Source: Aquila chrysaetos chrysaetos | Taxonomy: Eukaryota; Chordata; Aves; Accipitriformes; Accipitridae | Assembly: GCF_900496995.4 (NCBI RefSeq) | Contig: NC_044004.1 | Span: 82,901,538 to 82,965,537 of the forward strand | Length of the DNA stretch: 64,000 bases | Direction of reading: 5' to 3' | Part shown: positions 1-14,232 of the stretch, one piece after another | Layout: each line of letters begins with the position of its first letter | Numbering within the stretch: position 1 is the first letter of the stretch | Notes under the pieces: generated by a model | What the model was told of the DNA's origin: nothing | The model's database searches: none | Seen by the model: only the letters and a program-made list of their open reading frames with translations | Position numbers and translations under genes: made by a program

Positions 1-1022
1 AAACCTTCAGCAACTTTGTCTAGCCCAAACCCCTGAATACACACACCTTTTGTAAGAAACGGAACCATCTAAAGGCTAACACGATGGAATTGGTATCAAA
101 TGAGCTCTGTTACAAATCAAAGAGCATTACTTCCTGTGTCTGCTTTTCTCTTCCATCCCTTCAGTTAAGTGACATATTCTTTGTGATCAGGATTGTCTGT
201 TGCTGTGTGCTTTGGTTTTGCCTAGAGCAAGATGCTCCTGAGAGCAAATCATGCTCCCTTCTGCTCTCCTGCGAGCAAACACTCTCTTAGCACTAACACA
301 GTCATAGCACTAAATACAGCCACCGTACCATTGCACAGATAGTTTTATAAATTAAATGTGAGTGTACAATAAGAATTTTTTTAAACGTTTGTGATTTCAC
401 CTCTCAAAACAGATTAACAGTTTGATTCCTGATCTTACCTTCCCTTCTCTGCAAGATACTGAGAGCAGACATTATCAATCCCAAGATAGCTAGAGGTATG
501 GTAGGAAGCCAGAAAAGAATCTTATTCAGTTTCTATGAACAAATACTTTACAACAGGTTTTGTCAGAAAAAGTCCAACCTTACCTGGCAGCACTCAACAC
601 TGAATCCTGGTGCTGAGTTCTCACAGCTAATCACCTTCCTGCCCAGAAGTACTAGTAAGGCGGGTGCTGAGCAACTCTTAGAAAATCTTGCAAGCACAAA
701 CCACTTGTGAGTGCAAATCAGTTGAAAATATACCCACAGAAAGTCTTTGAAGTACCACCTTTCTAAGATTTTAAGTCCTGTGACTCTGAGAAAGTAGTTA
801 TAGGCTTATCCCATTTGCTTTGTGAGCTTGTAACTACTTCTGCAAGAACGTAAATGACTCCTACAATTTTCCTGCAGTTTGTTAGTCAAGTTTGTAAACC
901 CCATAAGCCCCATGAGATAAATTTCCAGGTGATGCTGCCAGAAAAAGCAGTTGTGAACATTCAGCATAGTAACACAGGTTCATGATTAATTAATTCCTGC
1001 ATAAACCAATCTGAAACATTGC

Positions 1023-1042
1023 GGGGGGGGGGGGGGGGGGGG
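1023..1042. repeat. G20 homopolymer
   Basis: An uninterrupted run of 20 G followed by CGGCC and further purines. It could form a G-quadruplex, and its length is likely to be unreliable in the assembly. Confidence 0.95.
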
Positions 1043-4000
1043 CGGCCAGGGGAAGGAGGGATTAAAATCCCACCTTCAGTTTAAAATTTCCAAGGATTAA
1101 GAAGCTGCTGTTGTAGATGCTTGGTAAATTGTTCCACTGATAAATGGCCCTTCACAAATAAAAAGCTACCCCTTGTTTCTAATCATCTTTTAGCTTCAGC
1201 ATCCAACCACTGGTGATGTATTTTTTGTAGTTAAACTGAAAACACTTAATATGCAATTTAAAATGTGAAGTATCAGGATTGGCAGTGTCTCACTGAATTT
1301 CTCCACAAAATGTCTCCTAGTCAGTTAATCTAATAAACTTCTGCATATAATGAACATTTTCTCAGCATTGTCCAGAGTCATTAAACCTGGCATATCCTCC
1401 TAAAGTACAAGTAGTAAAATGCAGATGTCATGACCGAGCTATGAGCTGACCGTGTTCTGCTCTATGTGCCCATTCTCCAGAGCTGGTTATTTTTCAGCTG
1501 GCTGAGTTTCAGATGTGAACTGAAGTGACTAATAAATGAAAAGGCTCTTATCATCCATTCCTGTGCTCACAGTCCCTACACAATTTTGCCCAGGCACTTG
1601 CCAGTAAAGTTGTAATAGCTCGTAATACATGCTTCATCACTTACTGAGATTCATTACCAAACCCCTTAATTTGAGTAAAAAGGGAAAAGCCCATTTCTTT
1701 TCCAAAGTAATGGACTTGGGGAAGGAGAGAACACCTTGGGACTAACAAGCAGTTGTTAACCTACCGTGATCAGAAAATAAAGGCATACTGCTCTTTTGTA
1801 GCTGCTATTTACACTGAATGGTCTCCATGTCAGATTTGTTCCCTTTGAGTTACAGTAAGTTGGTTTGAGTGCCAGCTTGGCGTGTCTGAAACACTAATTG
1901 TCTTGTTTCCATTTCACACATCATCGTCACAATAACATTTCTGGAACTGGAAGACAAATGCCGGTTTGACTGATATGGCACACTGAAATACTGCCAGATA
2001 ACCTGCAGGTTTATTACAATTTCAAATATGGCTTTTCCCTGGCCCAATAAAGAATTAAGACTCTGACAAATCTGCAACCCTACTGCTTTGGTTTAAAAAC
2101 TATTGTTTAAAACAATGATCTTTTGCCCAAATGCTCACAGTATGTTTAGGTGTCTGCTGCCTTTTGAGATACTCTAGTATCTCATATTCTCATAGTCTCA
2201 TAAATGCTTCTTTAATTCTGGAAGTACAGATAAGAAATAAAAGCAGAGCAGTATAACGGCCCAGGTCCCTAAATGCACACAGGTGAAATCAGTATGGAGT
2301 TAGGCACGAAAATACTACATGTATATGTAATTCCTTGCAGATTTCAAAGTACTATGAGAACAGAACACATTTCTAAAATGAGGATTTCACTGCCTAATTG
2401 ACAAGGAAGAAATAAATGCATCCAGATCACCTAATGTGATAGGAAAATGCATTAAAACCAGTTAACACAATATTTTCCTTATCAGTCCAAAAACATAGAC
2501 CACATTTTAAAATCTAGTGGTTCTCACACCGTCTAGCTCCATTACCTCAGCAGAAGGTTTAGAAGTTGGCCATAGGATTCACTGTGTTCAGATGGTTCAC
2601 TGGGTTCAGGGAACTAAAGCCATGTAGCATATAGAGTTGAGGTCCCCAGGTCATGTTAACAGGACTTTGAAGGCATTGGAGTTATTCTGGTTCCCTTAGG
2701 CCGGAAATGTATCTGTATATGACCACACAGCTCCTTTTCTTGGCATGTTTGAGCCTCATACATAAAAAGAAACCACAAGTACTTTCAGCAGATTAGGTTT
2801 TTCCATGCGCATAGAGACAGAAGACTATGCCAGAACAGCAAACATCACAACAGCATTTTACTTCCTTGGTAGATTGCAATCAGCAAAGATGAAATCCAAT
2901 ACCAGCCAAGTTGGCACAAAGCTAAGAAAAAGAACCAAAAGAGAACTTGCCAGTTCCAGTGATCTTAGTTACCCAGCAAACCACCTCCTTCTCTTGAGAA
3001 AGCACAAGCTCCCGCTGGCTTCATTCTTCCACTGTTATTCTCTGAGCACCACGAGATCACAACTTACAAACACCTCTTGTGGAGCCCAGGTTCTGATTCT
3101 CCCAGATGGTATTTACTCAGGAGCTTTCACAAATGCTCAAGGACAAAGAGGAAGTACTAAGGAACATCCTGTGCCTGCCATTTCACCCGCACACTCACCC
3201 TCATGCCTGACTATCCGCTCTCTGCATGTCTCCACCAGCTGCCCTTCCGGTGCTTAAAGGCCTTGGGAGAAGGCTGACGCATTTGGCACTTCCATCTTTT
3301 TGTCTGAAGTGTCAGGCTAAGATGTACAGTAGATACGATAAATGGTAACATTGATACTTGACAACACTTGTTCACCTTCTCACAAGGAAGAGAAAGAATC
3401 AGAAGAGACTATGAGCAGTTATTACAATTGGGTTTCAAACACTCTATTAAGCATCCTGCAAGTCTACATATACACAAACCCTGAGAGGAATGACTTAAGA
3501 CACACAAGCATACACAAATATGAGATTTATATGGTCAAATTCTCCTTAGCTAAGAATAAATCAGATGCAAGCAGAAGTCAGAGGCGGAGAATCCCTATAA
3601 ATAATCTAGGCATTCAGAATCAATACAGCAGAAAAGAAGATAGAGTTGAAATATGTAACCTGTTGTTTTCTACCCTCAATGTTAAGAATTAAAAGGGCAT
3701 GAAACAGCAAGAGCTGAAAAGCACAAAGAGTGACTTTAGTTTAATTACCACATTTAATTATACACACCAGAATCTCAGCCCATTTGATAGCACTGCAACT
3801 TACAAAATATTCTTGTCTCATACTACTCATTACAGCAGTTTTTTTTATTGTATAGATACCCCATCCATAGTACAGTCTAAGATACTTTCAGTTTTGGAAC
3901 CATTTTTCCAACATTGTAAGTATCCACGTTGTTGCTTAATCAAATTCTTTTGTGATCCCTTCCAATCTCACAAGCAAACAGGGAAGTGTCTGATCTTTAA

Positions 4001-7000
4001 GCAAATGTCAGCCAACAGATATTTCTTCTTTCTCACTTGGGACGATGATGAGAAGTGCTTCTTGCCAAACAGGCCTTTTCAAAGGAAACACTCCTCTCCG
4101 AACAAAACTTTTGTGGCTCTTTATTTGGGTAGCAAAAGAACTCACTCAGCTGAATGACCTGATGCATTTATTAAGTTTCCCTGCGTTTTTTTCCTGTCTC
4201 CTCCTCCTTGAAATGTCAGTTCAGAGGTTGAATGTACTGCTGAAGCTGTCATGAAATTCTGTTACAAGATGGTGTCACTTCTACTTCTGTTTTCCTTCCG
4301 CTGAATTTCTATCCAAAAGCCAGCTTTCTAAGAACAAATATAACAGGGTACCCTACTCTGGTCTTGCTGGCATCCTTCCTTAAAGAGCAGGGCAAGGCAG
4401 GAAAATCCCACTGCAACTATTGCAAGTGAATTTTCCAAAAGACCTAGTCTGAAAGACAGCTGGAAAATTATTTTCTCTCAAAATTTTGCTAAACAATGTG
4501 CCTAAGCTTTATGCCTAACACTGCCTACCTGAGTCTTTCCTTTGTGAGAGAGCAATATGCCTACAGTAATTAGTTTTGTACCTTAGGGACACATTATTCA
4601 TTCCAGTGAAAGAAAGGGTGAAAGAAAAACACAGGCCAATTTCTCAGCTGAGAACCTGGTGTCATTCCAGTAGGATCAATGTGTTGATTTACATCAGCTA
4701 AAGCACTGGCCTCTGGAAATCATTCCTACATGCATTATATTTGATGAATTTGATGAATCGGGTAGCTTTTGTGGGAGTGATGGAGGAGGCAAAATTGACC
4801 CAGTATCTAAGAAAAAGGTCACATGGCTATTTGGCATCATATGCATTTTTCTTCAGAACTCAGAGGAAAAGGCCATCATATTTTATTTTTGTAGCAGTAA
4901 TGAATTCTACTTTATTCACACAATTCCTCCCTCTTTTTTTTTATTTTTCCCCAGACAGGATGATGCTGGGAGCATGCCCTTTTACTGGCTGTGAACCAGC
5001 CCAGACCAGCTAACAGCGGTACTCCATAATTTTCCCTGTTTCCAGCCCTAATGGCATTGCTCCAGTTCCTATCTGCGTATTCAGGGCTCAGTCATTGTCT
5101 TCACATGGGGAAAGAGAAGTCTCAGCATGCTGAAATAAGCTCAAACCAGCTCCTTTTAACTCAGAGAGGGAGTACGGCCATTTAAATCCCACCCCAGAGT
5201 CAGACAGACCTTTTGCCAAGGTCTGGCCTCTCTATTCTATGAAAGGTCACCTCTTTGTAGCTCAGGCATAGCTCCCACTTCTCTTTCTCCCATCAACAGC
5301 TAATTCAAAGTCCAGCTGTGGCCTGGAAAAGACAGGGGAGGCATGAAGCAAAGGTGTATCAGACAGGAAAGAGGTTATTTCCCCTGCTGCTGGGAGAGAA
5401 GCAGCTGAGATGAGAAAATGCTGTCATTTGATGCCATAGTGCAGATTTGGGATATTGGCCAAGTCCCAAGGGCTGTCCTTGGATGACTTTGGCGTCATCT
5501 CTCAGTTTCTCCAGGCAGCTAATAATGCTCATCCATCACACTTAAATAGCTAGAACCAAATTCTGCTTCAGTTACGTCAGTGCACAGCAGAACAAATACT
5601 ACTGACGTTTCACTGACTGTTTCCAGGTTTACCACAGGACAATTTCAAGAGCAGATTTCCATCCTGAGTGTTCATCGTGCCCCTCACAGATGCACTCAGC
5701 AGTCTTACCTTTAAAGAGCCTGTCGCACAACACTTCAAAAAGCCCTCTGAGTCCATTTTAGTGTCATGGCCCATCACCTACAACTATTACTGAAAGTGTC
5801 TGCTCTTGTCATGCATCTCCTATGTGTCAGTGGGTATTGCTCCAGCATGAGTATTTTCCTACTGCATTTTTGTCTTGAACTGGTAACATACATGTTGGTA
5901 ATCCAAATCCTCCGCTGGAAAACTGTGTGCTGTCCCACAGCAGGTTGCTCTGGTGGTGTAATATTTGGGGAGGGTTCAGCAGTGTTTTGCATCACAAAAA
6001 ATGACTCTATATAAACCACAGGTCATTGAAAAACCACACTTCACTGCTGCAGGCACTGTACAAAGCCATTGTTAAAGACGGAAAGTTTATCAAGGCAGAG
6101 TTCAAAATTTATTTCACCCTCAACAGCCTCCTGAGTCTCTTCCGGCCTCAAAACAAAAGTGAGACAAAAGATGGTGTGAGTGGGGACCAGAGGTGGAACC
6201 AGATTGTAAGCAGAAGCTCCTTGGTCCTCCCGCAGGGCCCCCTCTCTTGAACCATACTGCTTTCCTCACTGCCCAGGAATTAAACTGCACAAAACCACAG
6301 TGGAGAAAGGATCAGGCCTGTAATGTGGTTTCACTTTTATTATTTATTCCTAATCTCTGTTCAGTTCCAACGCAGTTTTTGAAGTATCGATCACCCCATA
6401 GAAAAAGCTTAAAATGAACAATGGATTCATGGTTAATGAGTTTCAGCAACTCCATTCAACTCACTTGAGCCCTTGGGGTGAGAAAGTTAAGTGCTACTGT
6501 ACAAGCTCAAGTGACTGTTCACAATTTCCTTAATATTTCATCTCTTTGTATTTTGTAGTTTGCCTTCTCCTGAGCTAATGTTTATCTTTCCAGAGAGCGG
6601 TTATTGTGGTAAACTGGTATCAAACTAGCAGTGTGGGAAATGAGATTTCAGTGCATTCACCTCCTGTACTTCAATACTTCATTCAGGAAGGCAATGTGGA
6701 CAAAAAAGAGTCAATCTATCTAAGAGCTTTTTTCTCTTTAAGAAGGACAACACCTTGTTGCAAGTGCAATGATGACCTTCCCAGAATCAGGGAACTACTA
6801 AACCCCAGAAGCATTTCTGTTTAAACTAAGGAATGGACATTACTGAGAGGCAATGTGAGTTGTAAGATGGTCTTAAAAAGTAGGAAGAGGTGATGTACTT
6901 GAGGGTGAGCCTCCTGACGTCAATGTAATGATACTGATTGACACCAGCTCAAACGTGACACAGCCTGTTCATCCCACCTGAGTGGGATGGAAGTCTGAGC

Positions 7001-10000
7001 AGTTTTGCTTTTTGTTTTATCGTCTTTTTTTAGCATCATCCTGATCCCCATTCTCTCTTCATTCCCAGGCCCCATTTCTTTCCATTGTCCCTCCTTGATG
7101 CTTACTGAGTCTCTCTCACCAGTGATTTTCTATAGCAGGAATTATTTAGATTCCAGCATTTTTTTCTAATGGAAAAGATATCGCATTCCTCTCATTTCAG
7201 TGTGAGAACCCCTTGGGCACATCAGCGTCTTCTGGTGTTGTCTGGGTATTTGGACACCAAGATCTCTAGGAACATGATTCTTTTCTGTTTGCTTGTCTTA
7301 TTCACACCCTTAAGCACGTTCTACTTTACCCGCATGAGCAATGTTAGAGAAAATAATGGGATTTCTGAGCTGAGAACAGACTACGCCGCATTTGTCTGTT
7401 TATAGAACTCTACCATCCAAAACTGTGCAAGAAAAATCTCCTTTTACTTTTGCAGTTGTGTAGAGCAGATGGTTCTTTATGGTTAATATAACTCTCTAAG
7501 AATGTTTTCTATTCTAATGTTGCTGACTAATCTTTCTTCTTCTAAAGTTTTAATCTTGCTTAAGGAATAAATGCGTGATATTGTGTTAGAAAAGCCAATC
7601 AACTGCTCAGGCTCTAGCTGAGAAGCAATGTGAGTTCCCCTTTGTACAAGCTCTTCTCAAATGTGATTGTTTCCCCAGTGTCAAATTCCATGGATTTTAG
7701 CAGCTGAATGGGTACAAAATTTGACATGGTCAGAAACGTGTGCTTATAAAAACTTATTATCGTTGAATAGCTGGTGCATTCTTGGTGCACTCATGTGCAA
7801 ACTACACTGAGATAGCTGGCTGGCATCACCTCTGGGCCTCATTAGCACACATACACACAGATCCCAGAGAGGTCTGGCTTGCGCTCCCATCCTCCTCTCA
7901 AATACCGTTCTGACTGTTCCCATGTTTCACGTGGGGAGGAGACGCATGAGGCCGGCGCGGAGCAAGCCAGCATCCTGCATACAACAGCTGTCCTCAGTTA
8001 ACCTTAGAGCTGGCCAAGTCCGTGAAACTCCATGATTCCTCAGCCAAGGCAAGCCCTAGGGAGTTAGGCAGCCCTTGAGGGTGATAACTCATGTGCCAGG
8101 AATTACAGCCATCTCGGTAGTTAACTGAGGACAAGGTTGAGCAGAAACACCAAGTCTCATGACCTTCCAGCTGACATTGATGTGGGCTGCTAGAGGGTTA
8201 TGTTGAGAACCTGCACCCAGGTAGCTCCCACCCCCATAGCATGCTCCACCAGGCTGATAAAAACCAGCAACACGTAGTTAGATGCCAAACACAAAGTGCA
8301 CAGTGCAGCCAGAGACAGAGCTATGTCACTGAGGTGTGGGTCATGCAAAACTGAGCAAAGAATGGCGAAAACATGTGAAAAAGTGTCAGTTGTCTAACCT
8401 TCGGTCTCAGCAATGGGAGAGCTACAGGCCTGTTTGAGCTAGGGATGTCTGCGTCATTCTAACACAGGCATATGGCGCCAATGCAAATGGAGCCTACATG
8501 AGTAAACCTAGCACAAACTCAACAGCTTACAGTGGCACAGAAGTACTAGACTGGTGTGTATACACCAGCTTTAAGAAAAGCTGCTTCACTCTTGCAAGCT
8601 GCTCTACTGACAAGGCCTTACACTACCAAAACCTCTTTCCCTGGATTAGTGCTACCCCTAGATTTAGAGACAAATCTGATAAGTTATTTGGAATAGTTGA
8701 AATAACAAGGTTTTGGCAGCTGGGGTTGTGGGGGGAATTTAAGCACGAATGTGGAGCACACAGTGTCTCCTTCTTGGCCTTATCCAGTTCTTCACAACCT
8801 TCTGCTTAGAGCTGAGCTTTCTAGCTCAGGCAGTGGAAACATCTGTTCTCCCATGGAGGTCCCGTCACCAGTCCTGGGAATGATAGTCACCACAGCAGAG
8901 TAACCTCACAGTACTCTTTTTCCCTGCCTGTCTCCACTGCAGTATTCATGGGCAAAGGGTCACAGTGTCCCCTCTGGGTGGAAAGACACCATGGGTGAGA
9001 GCTTTGGAGTATTAATAAATAACAGCAGTAGCCAACAGGGAACTTGAGTGAGAAAGATTTTTAATTTAAGAGTCCTACAACTAATGACCAGGGAAACCTC
9101 CCTGGACACTAAGTGTTCCTCCAAATCCAGTTCTCATCTACTTTGCTTTAAAGACTGCTCATCAACTTTTCTAATGCCTATGTGACTTAGGTGATTAAGT
9201 CCAACTGGTGACATGTTAGTAGTGGGAACATTCTTCAAACACATACTGATTCTGATAAGATATTCATTAAAAATAAAACAGCCTGAAGTTCACTATTTTT
9301 AAAACAGAAAGGTTCAGTTTTTCAGTTTAAATTAAAAATTCATTATCTGATTTTAGTAGTTGAAGTTATTTCTGGGAATTGTCAAATCTAAAACTGTTAC
9401 TGAAACAAATCATCTGGATCAAGTGCAAATATTTTTTTAACATCCAGTGACCTGAAAATCCATTTTTCACTCAGCTCCAGTTACCAATAATAATAAAGAA
9501 AGAGAAATATCTTTCTCCCCTATCTTCCCTGCAGATTTTTGGCAGCGCTATTTACTGGCAATGCAATATCGAGACAGGATAGGTGTTACATCTGGCCAGC
9601 ATTTTACAGCCAGCCAAGGAGAGCCTCAGATGACTATGCTACAGAAATAATTTTGTGGATGTGTATCAGAGAGAGAAGGGCTGCTAAAAATGCCTTTCAT
9701 ACAGAAGGAAGCAGAATAAGAGCACAGTTGTTTTGCAGTCTTGTGTTTGCTTGATCTTTCCCAAGCATGCCTTGACAATGCCACGTTGTTTACAGTCAAA
9801 AGATATAGATAGCTGGGTATAAGACAGTCTACCTTTATCTTCCTCACTCAGGATATAGGAAGAAAAGAGAACAAGACACACATATCTTTGCTCCAGTATG
9901 TGCCCAGGAGATGCACTCTGGGGAGTCACAAATGTAAAAGGCAACCACCTTTAGGTATGATAACACTAAGGTATGAAGACTGTAGTGTAGGCCTTTGCTA

Positions 10001-13000
10001 GCGTTTATTTCCCCATGCAGCAACAAAATCAGTGTTGACTTCAAATAGATGAGGGAACGTGGAAAAATTATTTTCATAAGTAATCTTCCTTTTTCCACAC
10101 CTGTGGTTCATCTAAGACTTCACACAATAGATACTATGCCAGTAAGAAACATAAGAAATCCCAGAGAAAGTTGACTAGACTCATCAGTTTGGATCAGAAG
10201 AAGAGGTTATACAATAACATCAACTCTGTTCAACTCACCAAGCAGCCAAAAATGCCCAACACATGAAGACTGAAAGCACATCAATCCTGTATGTAGGTGA
10301 CAATGCAATTTGGGATGTGTAACATCATTTTGTACATCCCCCTACCTATCGCACTCCTCTCCATCAGAGACTGTCATAGTATCCAAAAATGCGTGTATTC
10401 ATTTGTGCCATTGCTCAGTGTTATTTTCAGAGATGTTTTCCTGGGTACACTTGAAGGGAAAATTGCAAGCCACTGCTGCTTGGTAAAAGACAAAAATAAA
10501 TATCTCCTGCATTAAGTGCTGAGTCTCTAAACAGGGGTTTGGTGCATGGATCTCTGCCAGCAGGTATTCAATTGCAAACATGTCTAAGGATTAGAGAAGG
10601 TGACACCGACCGTTTGGCATCAAACAAGCCATTTCCAGTCCTTGGCTTGCAATGTGTACATCAATCAGACAGGATAATGGCTGGCAGTGTAGAATGTTTT
10701 TCTAAGCAGCACACAGCATATACAGCCCAAATGTAAATCACTAAATATTTATCCTGTGAATATTATTATTTACCAATAACATCAGATCATGAGGCCAGTA
10801 CTCATGTGGAGACGTCTTCTCTTTTAAACAACATGCCACACAGAAGAGCTCAGACTGCCTTTTTCAGAATCATTGGTAATTGAAAAATATTAAAAGTTAG
10901 TTTGTCCGTCATGTGAGTGGTACCTCAACTTCACAAGTGCAAGAATAACACAGGATTCATTCACCTGCATCCCTGCCCTGCTGACCAACACTTGCTTGAT
11001 TCATATTACTCCATAGGCTGCAGCGGATCAAAGGGCCCATAAAACATTTGTTGTTATCCATTATAAAACTCTGTCAGTAGCCAAGGATGAAATAAATTGT
11101 TATTTCTTGCAAGCAGAAATAGGAAGCTCTTAGAGAAAAAAAATAGCTCTTTGTATGAAAGTAACCCGCAGTTCTGAACGACTCTTTGTTTTGGGATTCT
11201 TCTGCTGACACCTCTCACGCTGGAACAACACTAGCAACGCTGCATAACAAAACCAAGTCTACATTTGTCAGCCAGTATTGCTTTTCCTGACTGCTGCTCC
11301 CTCTCCTATTAGTAATTTTACACAGCCTTTAGCCACAGGCCTTGTGTCTCATCGCCAGCTGGTATCTGAGTGCTTATTATGGCCTCACTGCAATGCCATG
11401 CTCAGAGGAGATATGGAGAGCTGCAAAAAGAGCAGAATACCATCACGTGCTCATGCACTGTGCCAGCTCTTGATACATTTATGACCATGTTTGAGAACTG
11501 CTGATCTGAGACACACTTCCTCTAGTTCCTGTCTCGGCAACTACTACTGCTCAGACTATACAGCACAGGGTGATTCCGATCCATCCTTATTGCTCCTACA
11601 CACAAGAGGAAAAAGATTAACAGCGCAAATTGGTGGATATCATTTTATACCCCTATAAAAGATGCGTTTTGAAGCATCACAATTGCATTAGAAATATGAA
11701 ATGCACAGGAATAATATCCAGGGATATTACCACATCCATTCCTTCATGAAAATTCTACCTCACTACCTAAATTCTCCTAGGAGCTTAATATATCCCTTGT
11801 ACTAATAGGAAAAGGTCTTAAAGGAGGATTCTGGCAAGTTTCAGCTCCATTTCACCAGAAGGCAAAAGGTCAAAATAAGCCACAAAGATAATAAGGAATG
11901 TCATTCATACGTTGTATGAATTCTAAGTTGCCCCACGTTCAAGCAGAGCTTTATTTTGTAAGACATATTTTGACAAGAGTGGGGCATCGTTATTTAGCTA
12001 TAGTGTGATTCTGAGTGGCAAGAACAAGGCTGCTTCCACATGCAGGTTAAATGCAGTAAATGGTGTTGATCCCTAAAAGGCAGGGCAGGAAGAACAATTT
12101 AAAAGGGTTGGAACTTATAACTTCTACATTTTTAAAGCACAATATTTCTGTTTTGTTTTCAGTTATTATTTTCATTTCAAAGTTCACCTGCGTTTATTTT
12201 ACAGGGTTGAACAAAATGTTTCAGTTCAACACAAACCCCTAATTTTTTTCTATTCTTTTTGTCTTGCCGCAACTTTGGTTTAGGGTCCACAAGAACTAGT
12301 CTCTTTACACAGGCCACCAATCCAAGAATACTTCATAGTTCTATGTTCTTCAAGCTTTACATGTATTAAAAATTAGTTTTCACACCGTGGTCAATATGCT
12401 GCAGCTAAATAAAACCTGTAAATCCAAGTGAACAACCAAACTCCTGACACCGCTTGTTCCAAATGTACATCTCCTCCTACGCTCCCCCCAACCCAGCAAC
12501 ATGCATATATACCGATACACAAAAAGATAAAAGGAATTTCAAAGTCCCCAGGCCAATAGAATTCTTCCTCTGGTCTCTCCCAACCAGGGTCTTTGGGTTT
12601 CTAGCATTTTTCCTCCTGGCTGCTGTTGGTTTTGGCAAGAGCAGTAGTACCACTAAGAACTTACAGACCCTCTGTTCTAGTCCAAAACCAATTTAGCTAA
12701 CTTAAACCAGAAAAAAAAAACCCCAAACCCCACACCTCCTTGTCAGTTGGAATTTCCACTAGTGCCTGAGGGACAGAGGAAACCAGCGAGCACACTACAA
12801 CCCAGCAGGAAATATTTCTGACCATGATTAATGCTTCCTTTAGCAGTGCAACAGAATCTTTGCAGATCTTTGTGGATCCTTGGAAGAGCTCCATTTACTA
12901 CTCTCCAGGCCATATTTTGCTGTGAAAACCTTATTACATAACAGAAGCATTAACAGATTCAGAGTAAAATAAGAAAAGATGTATTATCCTAAAGATTTGG

Positions 13001-13005
13001 AGAAC

Positions 13006-13018
13006 GGGGGGGGGGGGG
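13006..13018. repeat. G13 homopolymer
   Basis: An uninterrupted run of 13 G within the inferred SHROOM3 intron. Confidence 0.95.
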
Positions 13019-13249
13019 ATGTTAAGAAAGGCACACACAGTTTTCCTTTCATTCCATGTGATTATGTTGTGATAATGCCCTCCACAGACCTGTCCATCAC
13101 TTGCGGACTCAGGTCAGAGAAGCTCTCTGACCCGACCAGCTGGGTGACACAAGCCAAACAATGACAAATTCAGCTTCAGTTGATCTTGCCAGAAGGATCT
13201 CAGAGTTGCCTGTTGAGCAGCTATGAGACAACCACACTTTCCTTTTGTC

Positions 13250-13296
13250 CATCTTCTTTTTTTCCCTTTTCTTTCCTTTTTTTTTTTTTTTTTTTT
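13250..13296. repeat. Polypyrimidine tract with T20
   Basis: A pure C/T stretch ending in 20 T. It reads as lysine-rich in an antisense open frame, which is an artefact of composition. Confidence 0.9.
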
Positions 13297-14182
13297 GTGG
13301 ATAGGGAGTTTGCAGGGATATAAGCAGAGTTTGGAAAGGCACAGTCTCTCACGTGCAGAGAGGTGTCTTTCTAACTTTGGCTTCCTTGCCTAGCTCCCAC
13401 ATTACCAGCTTTTAGAATATGTATTCATTCATACCTTGAAATGCTTCCTTAGGAAATACTTCAAACCCCTACTCTGGCACAATAAACTTGCCTTGCAGAT
13501 TTCTAGGTATCGCTACTGAAGACGGCCAATCATACCCGACAGCTGTAGGGAGCCTCGCAACACTGGCACTCAGATTCCATTGCCACTGGAGTAATTTGTG
13601 GCTTTTAGGTCATTTGCAAATGCCACTGCCACAGGCATGATGAAAGATAATGCTTTTATTGGAAATGGCAGGATACTACCAGCATTTACGAACGACCCTA
13701 AAGAAAAGCAGACTCTCTCTTGAGTGCTGAAGACTCAGGAACTAACCAAAGACATTTGACTGAGTATTCTGCTTGGTCTACAACTGGTCACCAAAAGTAC
13801 AAGGGCAGACTACAACCCCCTGGGAAATGGCTTAAAAGAGGGCTTAAAACTGAGATGGCTGGATGCACCAGTTGTATGTTGTCACCATCAAAATGTCTTA
13901 AGCGTATTATACAAGCATTGAATTTTTGTATTTACTCCCTTCCCCCTAACTCTCACATCTCTATGTTCTGTGCTAATGGCTAGTTCTCTCTCAATGTCTA
14001 TAAACCAGTGATTTAACCCAAGAGAAGAGTATCCAATTGGTGTTCAGGGACCCCTCCAAATACAGTTACGTATTACCTTTCAGTTCTATATTCCAGCACA
14101 TATTCCGACTCAGCTCAAAAGCATGAATTTTTTTTCATCCTGGTACTTTATGGGATTACAAACTATAGGCACCCTCAGCTGA

Positions 14183-14232
14183 CATACACACACACGTATA
14201 TATACACATATATATGTATGTATATACATACA
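14183..14232. repeat. Compound CA/TA microsatellite
   Basis: Alternating purine-pyrimidine DNA (ACACAC, TATATA and TGTATG units) of about 50 bp, interrupted in several places. Confidence 0.9.

Noticed and set aside
2805..3257. 150-codon open frame on the plus strand
   Set aside because: Its composition looks random, with no similarity and no promoter or splice context. It is consistent with chance in 64 kb.
8161..8200. Possible SHROOM3 exon 2 (minus strand reads HIN near here, as in the PDZ domain)
   Set aside because: The flanking residues do not match the family (no preceding GDEV or following EVTLSS) and there is no suitable splice frame.
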